Source: Halorubrum distributum JCM 10118 (GTDB lineage: Archaea > Halobacteriota > Halobacteria > Halobacteriales > Haloferacaceae). Taken from it: DNA of 43,721 bases. Of the stretch, positions 1 to 7,375 are shown piece by piece. The translations under genes and the position numbers were made by a program. The notes below the pieces were generated by a model. The model worked only from the letters and a program-made list of their open reading frames with translations, ran no database searches and was not told where the DNA came from. The stretch lies in contig NZ_AOJN01000048.1 of NCBI RefSeq assembly GCF_000337335.1, positions 60,759-104,479 on the forward strand, given 5' to 3'. The first letter of the stretch is position 1, and the number at the start of each line of letters is the position of its first letter.

Positions 1-129
1 CAGCTATTTATAAACGAGCGGCTGGGGCTTCGGCGGTGTTCATCGGCGATCCACGGTCAGCTATTTATAAATGAGCGGCTGGGGCTTCGACGGTGTTCAT
101 CGGCGATCCACAGTCAGCTATTTATAAAG
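1..129. repeat. TTTATAA-containing 57-bp tandem repeat array (2.3 copies)
   Basis: Two complete units (1-57 and 58-114) and the first 15 bases of a third (115-129) are nearly identical, differing at about three positions. Each unit begins CAGCTATTTATAA and continues with a GC-rich part containing GCGGCTGGGGCTTCG. A related array lies at about 23155-23315. The array may extend left of the window. It lies beyond the 3' end of the presenilin-like gene and contains no gene. Confidence 0.9.
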
Positions 130-154
130 AAAGGTGTCGAACGTCCGGACCAAT

Positions 155-1159
155 TTATAAGATCCCTGCGAGCCCCAGCGCCTCGATCAGCGGGACGCCG
201 GCGACGACCGAGCCGATCAGGTAGCCGCCGATAGCGCCGCCGTTTAAGAGGGGAAGGCCCGCGTGCGCTCGCCCCCGTATCACCCACCGCATGAGGACGA
301 GCAGCCCCGCGAGGGTGCCGACCATCGCGAGCAGCGCGGGGAGGTTGACGCCGAGGAGCGGGACCGCGAGATCCGCCGCCGGCGAGAACGTCGCCGCGCT
401 CGCGATGAGCACCGTCGGGATGACGGCGTCGCCGAGGCCGATGAAGAAGGCGTCGCGGTCGCCGGCTTCGGCGGGTTCGGCAGCGTCGCTTCCGTCGGCG
501 GTGTCGGAGTCGTGACCGCTGTCGGGCTCCTCGTCGGTCTCCGCCTCCTCGCCCACCCCTGACGCCTCCTCGCTGGCCGACTCGCCGTCGAGCAGCGAGT
601 ACGACAGCGACAGCGGGATCACCAGCACGACCGGGATGTTCAGGTCCATCACGCCCTCCGCGAGCGACAGCATGTGCTCGGTGCCGTACACGGAGACCGC
701 GTCGTAGACGGCGAGGACGGCGAGTAAGATGAGCGCCGGCAGCAGGCCGAACGAGATACCGAACAGCCCGGCGGCCCCCGCGCCCATCAGCACCCCGGCG
801 GTGTCGATCACGTACCACTCGGGGTGGACGAGCAGGCCGACGGCGACCGCGACCGCCGGGACGGCGGCCGCGAGCGGCGAGACGAGCGCGGAGAACACGT
901 ACCACGAGAGCCACGCCGAGACGCCGACGATCAGCAGCCGGATCGCCCCGTCGAAGTCGTACCGGAACGCCGCCAGCATCAGCCCGGTCATCGCGACGAT
1001 GGCGACGACGTACAGCACGCTGTTGGCGGGGTTCTCGGGGTTCTCGACGGCCTGATAGCCGCTCTCGGCGAACTCGGGGACCAGCGCCAGCGCGCCCACC
1101 TGGACGACGAGGAACAGCCCGACGACGAAGGCGACGCCGCGGTACTCGCGGGGGAACAT
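155..1159 (-). CDS. Presenilin-like intramembrane aspartyl protease (PSH)
   Basis: This 334-residue polytopic membrane protein has the archaeal presenilin/signal-peptide-peptidase layout, about nine hydrophobic segments. The two catalytic aspartates are visible: D153 in AVYDAVSVYG (YD motif, TM6) and D244 in FIGLGDAV (GLGD motif, TM7). The PAL motif of eukaryotic presenilins appears as PLL (about residues 303-305, LPLLNGG). Between the catalytic helices is a hydrophilic loop (about 192-236) extremely rich in Asp, Glu, Ser and Ala, the position of the presenilin autocleavage loop. The family cleaves substrates inside the membrane; the substrate here is unknown. The gene stands alone, with repeats beyond its 3' end. 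Start chosen at MFPREYRG, just before the first membrane segment. Confidence 0.88.
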   Translation of the reverse strand: MFPREYRGVAFVVGLFLVVQVGALALVPEFAESGYQAVENPENPANSVLYVVAIVAMTGLMLAAFRYDFDGAIRLLIVGVSAWLSWYVFSALVSPLAAAVPAVAVAVGLLVHPEWYVIDTAGVLMGAGAAGLFGISFGLLPALILLAVLAVYDAVSVYGTEHMLSLAEGVMDLNIPVVLVIPLSLSYSLLDGESASEEASGVGEEAETDEEPDSGHDSDTADGSDAAEPAEAGDRDAFFIGLGDAVIPTVLIASAATFSPAADLAVPLLGVNLPALLAMVGTLAGLLVLMRWVIRGRAHAGLPLLNGGAIGGYLIGSVVAGVPLIEALGLAGIL

Positions 1160-1557
1160 TCGACCGGCGGTTCGTCGGCGGAGGGTTTCGTCCTTGCGCT
1201 TCGGTCTCGCGCTCCGACGGCCGTCGCTGTTCGGTGAGGCGGAACGCGTACAGAAACGGGTTCGGGCTCGGTGTGGGAGCGGGTGGACCCGAACCCAAGC
1301 CGACGGACGACGGACGGTGGAAGCGAGTGGCCGACCGGCCCGCCCGGAACGGGATGGGGCCGGTCGGATTCGTCCGCGGCGTTTGCTTCCTTCCCCGAGC
1401 GACGTAAGAACTTACCGGCCGAGTTATCAGATCAGATACTCAGATCCGGGCAAGGCGAGCCCCGCCGCGGAGTCCCTGAATCGCACCCGGGTTCGCCGCT
1501 GCGACGTGGGGACAGCGACGGCCGAGCGCGTCGGAAGCGGTTGTGACTCGGCGTCGG

Positions 1558-1625
1558 TGGAAGTGAGAAATGTGTGGAAGTGGGAAATGTGTGGAAGTGG
1601 GAAAGGGGTGGAAGTGGGAAGGGGA
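1558..1625. repeat. 17-bp minisatellite, 4 copies
   Basis: Four head-to-tail copies of a purine-rich 17-bp unit beginning TGGAAGTG start at 1558, 1575, 1592 and 1609. The second and third copies differ at one or two bases and the fourth is more G-rich. The plus strand is almost free of C across the tract, unlike the flanks. Confidence 0.85.
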
Positions 1626-1791
1626 GGTGGGCGAAAGGCGAAGCGACGGGAGGCGGACGGGCGGCGGCCGGACAGCGGACCCCCGGGCTGTCGTCGGCGA
1701 CGCCGCCCAGTGGTCGGGACGGGCGCGCGGATCGATTAACGCCGAATCCCAACGAGAAAAGCGTCGGTCTTCGGCAAGAGACGGTACGTTC

Positions 1792-1813
1792 CTCACGCGT
1801 ATAAATGTGTGAG
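1792..1813. promoter_or_regulatory. Palindrome-flanked TATA-like promoter candidate
   Basis: CTCACGC and GTGTGAG (6 of 7 complementary) flank GTATAAAT, so an AT-rich TATA-like core sits inside an inverted repeat. This is the pattern of an archaeal promoter overlapped by a dimeric repressor site. On the plus strand it would fire toward the convergent 3' end of the nitrilase gene, and on the minus strand into the gene-free stretch; neither has an obvious gene. Confidence 0.4.
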
Positions 1814-1924
1814 ATCCGGACCTGCGGGATCCGGACGTCGTGCGACCCGGCCGCGTTTGACACGGCCACCCGAGACCTGGCCGCCCGAGACTCCGGCGTC
1901 GCTCGGCAGCGCTCGCCGACGCGC

Positions 1925-2731
1925 TCACCGACGGTCGCGGAGCGCCGGAAACTCCTCCCGGACCGCCGCGACCCGCTCGGGATCGACGGCCGCGGTGACG
2001 ACGCCCGGCTCGTCGCCGACCGACGCGAGCGCGGTGCCCCAGGGGTCGTACACCGCGCTCCGGCCGCAGAGCGCGTCGTCGCCGAACCGGCCGCTCCCGT
2101 TGATCGCGGCGACGTACGCGAGGTTCTCGATGGCCCGGGCGCGGCCGAGCGTCCGCCAGTGTTCGATCCGCGGGTACGGCCACGCGCTCGGCACCAGCAC
2201 GCACTCGACGCCCGCGTCGACCATTGCGCGGAACTGCTCCGGGAACCGGAGGTCGTAGCACGTCGTCACGCCGACCGTGACGCCGCCGAGTTCGACCACC
2301 GGCGTCCGCTCGCCGGGCACCATCCGGTCCGTCTCCTCGGAGCCGTACCCGAACAGGTGCCGCTTCCGGTAGACGAGCCGGCGCTCGCCGTCGGCGTCGA
2401 ACAGCACCGCGGCGTTGGCGAGGCCGGACTCGGCCGGCACGTCGAGCCCGTCCGCCGCCGACGCCGACAGGTCCTCGACGACCGTCCCGGCGAGCACCGC
2501 CACGTCCTCCTCGTCGGCCGCGGCCGCGAACCGGGCCAGCCGGTCGCCGGCGAGGCTCTCCGCGGCGCGGCCGTACGAGTCGAACTCGAAGTAGCCGACG
2601 TCGAACAGCTCGGGGAGGACGACCAGGTCCGCGCCGTCGGCGGCGGCCGCCCGAATTCGGTCGAGCGCCCGCTCGACGTTGGCCTCGATGTGGCCGCCTT
2701 CGACCGCCAGCTGGACGCCCGCGAGCTTCAT
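1925..2731 (-). CDS. Carbon-nitrogen hydrolase (nitrilase superfamily)
   Basis: The 268-residue protein is a typical single-domain nitrilase/omega-amidase-like amidohydrolase. Its Glu-Lys-Cys triad is visible: E41 (VVLPELFD), K123 (YRKRHLFG) and C158 (TTCYDLRFPE). Family members hydrolyse amides or nitriles by a thioester intermediate; the substrate cannot be told, and omega-amidase or N-carbamoyl amidase are both possible. Start MKLAGVQLA is chosen because its ATG overlaps the TGA of the upstream SRPBCC gene (ATGA), so the two are translationally coupled. A longer open frame upstream lies over the SRPBCC gene and is a shadow. Confidence 0.9.
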   Translation of the reverse strand: MKLAGVQLAVEGGHIEANVERALDRIRAAAADGADLVVLPELFDVGYFEFDSYGRAAESLAGDRLARFAAAADEEDVAVLAGTVVEDLSASAADGLDVPAESGLANAAVLFDADGERRLVYRKRHLFGYGSEETDRMVPGERTPVVELGGVTVGVTTCYDLRFPEQFRAMVDAGVECVLVPSAWPYPRIEHWRTLGRARAIENLAYVAAINGSGRFGDDALCGRSAVYDPWGTALASVGDEPGVVTAAVDPERVAAVREEFPALRDRR

Positions 2732-3159
2732 GCCGGCGAGGCCAGCGCGTCGCGGAGCGCGTCCTCGAGGTTGTCCAGCTCGGCGTCGAAGTTGCGCTTG
2801 AAGAAGGACTCGACGCCGGGGAGGCTCCCGTCGACGACGAACTCGTTGGCGAGGCGGCAGCCGCCGTCGTCGGTCTCCGTGATCTCGTGTTCGCCGGTGA
2901 CGCGGAACGCCCGCGACTTCCCGACGAACTTCACTCGGTTCGGGGGGTCGCGCTCGACCTCCTCCGTCTCCACGTCGATGGTAGAGCGGATCATCGGTAT
3001 CGGGAGCGCGACGTGCCAGGTCGCGCTGCCGTCGTCGTGAACCTCGAAGGAGTCGACCACGCTGATGGCGCCCGCGCGCTGCTCCGCGTCCGAGATGAAC
3101 GCCCACACGTCGGCCGGCGGCGCGTCGAACTCGAACGTCCGGGAGACTCGAACGGTCAT
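2728..3159 (-). CDS. SRPBCC-fold ligand-binding protein (CoxG/polyketide cyclase type)
   Basis: This 143-residue protein begins MTVRVSRTFEFDAPPADVWAF's pattern, typical of START/SRPBCC proteins: an N-terminal beta strand followed by a PxxVW helix. A middle strand set ends in RVKFVGKSRAFRVTGEHEI and a long C-terminal amphipathic helix starts near residue 118. The fold binds hydrophobic ligands; no catalytic residue can be assigned. It is the first gene of a two-gene unit with the nitrilase, sharing a 4-bp overlap. A TATA-like TTTTTAAC (complement of 3184-3191) lies about 28 bp before the ATG, and three 27-bp repeats lie just upstream of it. Confidence 0.82.
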   Translation of the reverse strand: MTVRVSRTFEFDAPPADVWAFISDAEQRAGAISVVDSFEVHDDGSATWHVALPIPMIRSTIDVETEEVERDPPNRVKFVGKSRAFRVTGEHEITETDDGGCRLANEFVVDGSLPGVESFFKRNFDAELDNLEDALRDALASPA

Positions 3160-3194
3160 ACGATCCCGTTTGGGGCGACGGGGGTTAAAAATGC

Positions 3195-3268
3195 GCGTCG
3201 ACGGAGTCGGGTTCGGGGAACGCGTCGACGGAGTCGGGTTCGGGGAACGCGTCGACGGAGTCGGGGAG
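3195..3268. repeat. 27-bp tandem repeat, 2.7 copies, upstream of SRPBCC promoter
   Basis: Two perfect 27-bp units (3195-3221, 3222-3248) and a partial third (from 3249) each carry the self-complementary octamer CGTCGACG followed by GAGTCGGG. On the minus strand they lie directly upstream of the TATA-like element of the SRPBCC-nitrilase pair, where an archaeal activator could bind. Confidence 0.88.
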
Positions 3269-3308
3269 CGCGGCGAGCGCGTCGGGACGCGCCCGCGACC
3301 CTACCGTC

Positions 3309-3536
3309 TCAGCCGTCCGGCGTCACGCGCCAGGTGGTCGACTTGGCGCGGCCCCACTTCTCGATGTCGACGTCGTCCGACTTCTCGGCGAGTCGGGGGA
3401 GCCGCGAGCCCACCTGCTTCGCGGTGAGTCCGATCGCGTCGGCGATCGTCTTCGAGCGAACGTACCGCTCGCCACGGGTGACGCTGTCCGTGAGGTACGC
3501 GAGGATCCGCTGTTCCTCCTCGGTGTACTCGCTCAT
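3309..3536 (-). CDS. Small winged-helix-like protein (probably DUF7123)
   Basis: The 75-residue protein has the layout of a compact winged helix: helix 1 in EEEQRILAYLTDSV, helix-turn-helix around KTIADAIGLTAKQVGSRLPRL, then a wing ending STTWRVT. I recognise this as a haloarchaea-wide family, DUF7123 from memory. It is probably a DNA-binding transcription factor, though its targets are unknown. A TATA-like GTTAAG (complement near 3561-3566) lies about 27 bp before the ATG, supporting this start and a leaderless transcript. Confidence 0.82.
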   Translation of the reverse strand: MSEYTEEEQRILAYLTDSVTRGERYVRSKTIADAIGLTAKQVGSRLPRLAEKSDDVDIEKWGRAKSTTWRVTPDG

Positions 3537-3617
3537 TATTAGCTGTACGCGTCTGACGTTCTTAACGGTTTCTCGTCGTTCGGACCGGGCGACCGGTCCG
3601 CGCCGCGGATCGGTCGC

Positions 3618-3800
3618 TCAGTCGAACAGCTGAACCGCGCCGACGGCGAGCGTCGCGAAGACGAACGCGCCCGCGAATCCCCACGCCTTCCCGAGCTGCC
3701 CCGGGTACGCTAGCATCACCACGGCGCCGACGACCGCGATGGCACCGAGCGCGAGCGCGACGCCGACCTCCTTGTCCGATTCGATGGAACCCTCGCTCAT
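3618..3800 (-). CDS. Small two-helix membrane protein
   Basis: A 60-residue protein with an acidic N-terminus (MSEGSIESDKEVG) and two hydrophobic segments (about residues 12-30 and 37-56) separated by a short GQLGKAWG turn. It probably forms a membrane hairpin. It resembles a small haloarchaeal family, possibly DUF7525, but I am not sure. The start MSEGS is preferred over an upstream in-frame ATG because a TATA-like element (near 3824-3828) lies about 27 bp before it. No function can be assigned. Confidence 0.68.
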   Translation of the reverse strand: MSEGSIESDKEVGVALALGAIAVVGAVVMLAYPGQLGKAWGFAGAFVFATLAVGAVQLFD

Positions 3801-3900
3801 ACGAACCGCTTCGCGGGGGACCACTTAGTTCATGCGAACCGCGCGACACGGGCCGGGGAGGAACGCCCGCGACGACCGGGGCGCGGGCGACGCGTCGCGG

Positions 3901-4932
3901 TCAGATTATCTCGACGTGGTCCGACGCCTCGTTGAGCGCGAGGTTCGCCGCGATCTCCGCGTTCCGCATGGCGTACTCCGCGGTGTGCTGGAGGCTGACG
4001 AGCACTTCGCGGGTCATCAGCAGCGTCTCGTTGTCCAGGTCGTCCGGCAGCTCGGCGAGGATCTCCTGTTCGCGGTCCTCCAAGCGGGAGAACAGGTCGC
4101 GGCACTCGACGGTGAGGTCGTAGTCGCGCTCGACGACGGCGCGCACCGCGAGCGCGGTCAGCTCGTCCACTTGGTCGGTGAACTCGCGGATCTGCCGCAT
4201 CGTCGCGCTGTCGACGTCGAGGGTGTGGCCCTCGGCCTCCATCACGATCTCGGCGATGTCCTCCGCGTTGTCGGCGGTGAGTTCGAGGTTCTTCGCGACG
4301 GAGCGGTAGCCGATCAGGGGGAACCCCTCTTCGAGGCCGACGGCGCGCGCGAGGTTCGGGTTCTGGTAGGCGGTGAAGATGAGCCGGAGCAGGAGGACGA
4401 AGATCTTGTTCGCCTGCCGCTCGCGGTTGAGCGCGCGCTGCGCGAGGTCCGGGTTGCCGTGCGCGAGCGCCTTCACGCCCTCGCCGCGCATCGTCGAGCC
4501 CGTGTTCTCCAGCCGTTCGAGCAGGTTGTCGAGGGTGAAGTCCTCGGGGTCGACCGAACAGCGGATCGAGATGTCCTCCGGGGTCTCCTCGATGACGCCG
4601 AGCCCCATCAGCTGGGTCTCGGCCTTGTACACCGCGTTGATGTGCTCGCTGTCGAGCGTCCCCTCGCTGCGGACGTGGATCACGCGCCGCCCCAGCACGT
4701 ACTGCGCGACGATCGCGCGTTCGAGCGAGCGCGCGTCGAGCCCGTCGGCGTTGATCACCGCCTCCGACTCCTCGGTGCTCACCGACTCGGGGAGCACCGT
4801 GAGCGTCCCCTTGCCGCCCATCCGCAGCGACACCTCGTCGCCTTTGTTCACGCCGTGTTCCTGTGCCCACTCGGCCGGGAGGGTCATCGCCAGCGTCGAC
4901 GGCCCCAACCGCTGGACCTTCCGCGTTTCCAT
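3901..4932 (-). CDS. PhoU-family regulator with N-terminal AbrB domain
   Basis: The 343-residue protein begins METRKVQRLGPSTLAMTLP, an AbrB/SpoVT DNA-binding domain (about residues 1-45; KGDEVSL is the typical second half). Two PhoU-type helical repeats follow (about 95-330) with EGVKALAHGNPDLA and AEDIAEIVMEAEG stretches. In haloarchaea this fusion is a standard phosphate-linked regulator; the AbrB part suggests direct DNA binding. No pst transporter genes are adjacent, so its target may be elsewhere. A short inverted repeat between the TATA-like element and the ATG could be an autoregulatory site. Confidence 0.88.
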   Translation of the reverse strand: METRKVQRLGPSTLAMTLPAEWAQEHGVNKGDEVSLRMGGKGTLTVLPESVSTEESEAVINADGLDARSLERAIVAQYVLGRRVIHVRSEGTLDSEHINAVYKAETQLMGLGVIEETPEDISIRCSVDPEDFTLDNLLERLENTGSTMRGEGVKALAHGNPDLAQRALNRERQANKIFVLLLRLIFTAYQNPNLARAVGLEEGFPLIGYRSVAKNLELTADNAEDIAEIVMEAEGHTLDVDSATMRQIREFTDQVDELTALAVRAVVERDYDLTVECRDLFSRLEDREQEILAELPDDLDNETLLMTREVLVSLQHTAEYAMRNAEIAANLALNEASDHVEII

Positions 4933-4933
4933 A

Positions 4934-4961
4934 CGCGACCGTATCGCGGGATACACCTTAA
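4934..4961 (-). promoter_or_regulatory. Promoter and possible operator of the AbrB-PhoU gene
   Basis: A TATA-like TTAAGG on the minus strand (complement of 4956-4961) is about 27 bp before the ATG. Between them CGCGA (4934-4938) and TCGCG (4944-4948) form an inverted repeat with a 5-bp centre, overlapping the expected transcription start. The gene product has an AbrB DNA-binding domain, so self-repression is a reasonable guess. Confidence 0.4.
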
Positions 4962-5163
4962 CGTTATTCCCATGTTCATTATATGCTTCATCGAATATAC
5001 AAGGGATAGCTGTCGGAGGGTGGCCACACAGACTCCGAGTTGTCCTCCACGCCGGCCCGCGTATCGAGGTATCCGTCCGTGCCGGGCGGTCCGTGCCGAT
5101 CGATCCGTGCCGTCCGTGCCGACCGATCCGCGCGCTTATGTCGGTCAGGCGGAGAGAACGGGT

Positions 5164-5523
5164 ATGACCGAGCGGGTACTCGTCGTCGACGACTCCTCCT
5201 TCCAGCGGACGGTCGTCCGGGACGCGCTGGCGGACCGATTCGAGGTCGTCGACGAGGCGGAAAACGGCGCAGAGGCGGTGGAACTCTTCGAGGCGTACGA
5301 GCCGGACGCGGTGTCGATGGACGTCGTGATGCCGGAGATGACCGGGATCGAGGCGACCGCCGAGATCAAGGACCGCTGGCCCGACGCGGTGATCGTGATG
5401 TGTACGAGCGTCGACCAGCAGGAGAAGATGATGGAGGCGGTGAAGGCGGGCGCCGACGGCTACGTGACCAAGCCCGTGGACGCCGACGAGCTGGTCGGCG
5501 AGTTCGAGAGCCACCTCGGGTAG
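5164..5523 (+). CDS. CheY-like single-domain response regulator
   Basis: A 119-residue receiver domain with no output domain. All phosphotransfer residues are present: acidic pair D9/D10 (LVVDDSS), phosphoacceptor D53 (SMDVVMPEMTG), T81/S82 (CTSVD) and K103 (TKPVD). It closely resembles chemotaxis CheY, but no chemotaxis or archaellum genes adjoin it, so the partner kinase is unknown. The start is supported by a TATA-like CTTATG at 5135-5140, about 26 bp upstream, which implies a leaderless mRNA. An upstream in-frame extension is Arg/Pro-rich and non-coding in appearance. Confidence 0.88.
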   Translation: MTERVLVVDDSSFQRTVVRDALADRFEVVDEAENGAEAVELFEAYEPDAVSMDVVMPEMTGIEATAEIKDRWPDAVIVMCTSVDQQEKMMEAVKAGADGYVTKPVDADELVGEFESHLG

Positions 5524-5547
5524 CGGCGTCGCGAGGCCGGCACGGAT

Positions 5548-5928
5548 TCAGGTTGGGTCGAACGACCGCAGGATCGACGCGAGCGCGCTCGCCAGCTCCT
5601 CGAAGCGGTCCATCTCCATCGAGTCGGTAGTCACCCAGACGCCGTGGTTGTTAGCGATCACCCGCGTGAGGTACCCGTTCTCGAACACGCGGACCGTGAA
5701 CCGGTAGTCGCCGAGCTGGGTGTCCGCGTACATCGACTGCGCGTGGAATCCCTGCCGCTCGTTCTCGGCGAACCCGACCAGGTCGGCGGTCCGGCTCAGG
5801 TCGCTGCGGAGGTACAGCTGCTCGACGTCCTCCTTCGTGAAGTACGTGAGGCTCCGCAGCTCGTCGCCCGTCGCCGTGCGGGCCGCGCTCAGTAGTTCGT
5901 CGGCGTGTTCGTCCGGTGGGTGGGACAT
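5548..5928 (-). CDS. Small haloarchaeal protein (probably DUF7522)
   Basis: A 126-residue soluble protein. It has an N-terminal helical half (DELLSAARTATGDELRSL), an aromatic stretch with YFTKEDVEQLYLR, a beta-rich half (YRFTVRVFENGYLTRV, GVWVTTDSM) and a C-terminal helix. I recognise it as a conserved haloarchaeal family, DUF7522 from memory; the biochemical role is unknown. It is convergent with the CheY gene, whose stop is 24 bp away. Start MSHPPDE is chosen because the upstream extension lacks family character. Confidence 0.72.
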   Translation of the reverse strand: MSHPPDEHADELLSAARTATGDELRSLTYFTKEDVEQLYLRSDLSRTADLVGFAENERQGFHAQSMYADTQLGDYRFTVRVFENGYLTRVIANNHGVWVTTDSMEMDRFEELASALASILRSFDPT

Positions 5929-6033
5929 ACGACCACGATCAATGCTCACATACATGAGCGTGTGGGTGGCCGCAGCGTCGGCCGGCGACCGGGAGGGACA
6001 GAGTTTACCGACTCCCCCGTGATCGCTCGCCTG

Positions 6034-7095
6034 ATGAGCGAGCACGACGACGTCTGCGTCCTGTTGCCGACGATGAACGAGGCCGAGACGGTCGCACGCG
6101 TCGTCACGGACTTCCGCGACGCCGGCTTCGAGGAGGTCCTGGTGATCGACGGCGGCTCGACCGACGAGACGCGGTCGATCGCTCGCGAGGCCGGCGCGCG
6201 CGTCGTCGAGCAGTCGGGCCGCGGCAAGGGACAGGCGGTCAGGGAAGCCGTCCGGGACCACGTCGAGGCTCCGTACGTGCTGATGGCGGACGCCGACGCC
6301 ACCTACGACGCCGACGACGCCGCGGCGATGCTCGACCCCCTCTTCGACGGCGAGGCCGACCACGTCATCGGGAACCGGTTCGCGGACATGCGCCCGGGCG
6401 CGATGACCCGGCTCAACCGGATCGGTAACCGGCTGATCAACCTCGCGTTCCGGGCGATCCACCGCGAGGGCTACCGCGACATCCTCTCGGGGTACCGCGC
6501 GTTCTCCCGCGAGTCGTTCCTGCGGCTCCACCTCACCGCGGACGGGTTCGGGATCGAGACGGAGATGGCCGTCGAGTGCGTGAAGAACCGCGTCTCGGTC
6601 GCCGTGGTCCCGATCACGTATCGGGAACGTCCCGGCGGCTCCGCGACGAACCTCCATCCGATCCGGGACGGCGGCGTGATCTTCCTAGAGCTGTACCGCA
6701 AGGCGAAGACGAACAACCCGCTGTTCTACTTCGGGAGCGTCGGCGTGGCGTCGACCGTCGCGGGGCTCGCGATGGGAGCGTTCGTGCTGTACCGGTACCT
6801 CGCGTTCGGCATCAGCCACGAGGTCGTCGCCGTCGGCGCGGTCGGCGCGACGATCCTCGGGATCCAGCTGCTCGTGTTCGGGGTCCTCGCGGACATGATC
6901 CACTCCCTCCATCAGGAACAGATCGCGCGGTACGAGCGCGCGCTCAACGGCGACACGGCCGAGGGGTCGTCGGTCGCCGACGGCGACGGTCCGGCGGTCG
7001 AGGCCGACGGGAGCACCGAGGCGAACCGTCCGCGGTCGGCTTCCGGCTCCGAACTCACCGACGACGCCGCCGGCCGGGACGGTCGCGGCGACTGA
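6034..7095 (+). CDS. aglJ: AglJ-type dolichyl-phosphate glycosyltransferase
   Basis: The 353-residue protein has a GT-A family 2 domain (about 6-215) with LPTMNEAETV at the start, the nucleotide-binding D86-A-D88 (MADADATYD) and ILSGYRAF in the acceptor region. Two C-terminal membrane helices (about 230-256 and 264-288) precede an acidic tail. The pattern VIGNRFADMRPGAMTRLNR and TNLHPIRDG matches AglJ, which adds the first sugar to dolichol phosphate in S-layer N-glycosylation. No other agl gene is adjacent, so an AglD-like or other polyprenyl-phosphate transferase remains possible. TTTACC at 6004-6009, about 27 bp before the ATG, supports the start. Confidence 0.78.
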   Translation: MSEHDDVCVLLPTMNEAETVARVVTDFRDAGFEEVLVIDGGSTDETRSIAREAGARVVEQSGRGKGQAVREAVRDHVEAPYVLMADADATYDADDAAAMLDPLFDGEADHVIGNRFADMRPGAMTRLNRIGNRLINLAFRAIHREGYRDILSGYRAFSRESFLRLHLTADGFGIETEMAVECVKNRVSVAVVPITYRERPGGSATNLHPIRDGGVIFLELYRKAKTNNPLFYFGSVGVASTVAGLAMGAFVLYRYLAFGISHEVVAVGAVGATILGIQLLVFGVLADMIHSLHQEQIARYERALNGDTAEGSSVADGDGPAVEADGSTEANRPRSASGSELTDDAAGRDGRGD

Positions 7096-7345
7096 GGAAC
7101 GCTCCCGCGACGGGTCGGGAACGGCCGGCACCGCACCGTTGTCTCCGGAAACCATCCGGTAAGCGTCGGCTACCCGTGCGCGAGGCGAGAGCAGTCAATC
7201 GAGTTAAATCTCGCTCCTCCGCTCGCGTCAAACTCTCCGATACACGATGAAATATGCGGTGGTGGTCCGGTTTTCCCTTCGAATCAGCCGATTATCAAAA
7301 CGGATGTGAGATGATCGTCCCCGACAACTGTTCCGAAGTCTGAAG

Positions 7346-7354
7346 TTTTTTATG
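7346..7354 (+). promoter_or_regulatory. TATA box of the peptide ABC importer operon
   Basis: TTTTTTATG is centred about 26 bp before the ATG at 7376, which indicates that this start codon is at or near the 5' end of the mRNA and disfavours the ATG at 7352 that overlaps the box. The 250 bp upstream are unusually AT-rich for this genome (for example GATGAAATATGC and GATTATCAAAACGG) and may hold regulator sites. Confidence 0.7.
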
Positions 7355-7375
7355 CATCCACTCGTACTACATGGT

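Larger units (their letters stand above)
1160..1924. other. Gene-free stretch between the presenilin-like and nitrilase genes
   Basis: Open frames here on both strands have repetitive Arg/Pro/Gly-rich translations and no recognisable domain, so I call no gene. The stretch contains a 17-bp minisatellite (1558-1625), a palindrome-flanked TATA sequence (1792-1813) and a nearby direct repeat of GATCCGGAC. I could not fold a tRNA from it. A small non-coding RNA starting near the palindromic TATA is possible but unproven. Confidence 0.6.

Noticed and set aside
1..129. CRISPR array
   Set aside because: The complete 57-bp unit repeats with no constant-repeat and variable-spacer alternation, and no cas genes are present.
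1194..1739. Open frame in the gene-free stretch
   Set aside because: It crosses the minisatellite and has an Arg/Gly-rich composition without hydrophobic core or family resemblance.
1160..1924. tRNA gene
   Set aside because: No cloverleaf with a GGTTCRAATCC-like T arm and matching acceptor stem could be found; the TTCG-containing segments do not pair correctly.
5071..5128. Repeated CCGTGCCG octamers upstream of the CheY gene
   Set aside because: The copies are irregularly spaced and embedded in sequence of similar composition, so chance or simple slippage explains them.
3832..5523. Long plus-strand open frame across the PhoU and CheY genes
   Set aside because: It lies opposite the AbrB-PhoU gene and its start runs through non-coding sequence; only the CheY part (from 5164) is real. 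High GC produces many such mirror frames.
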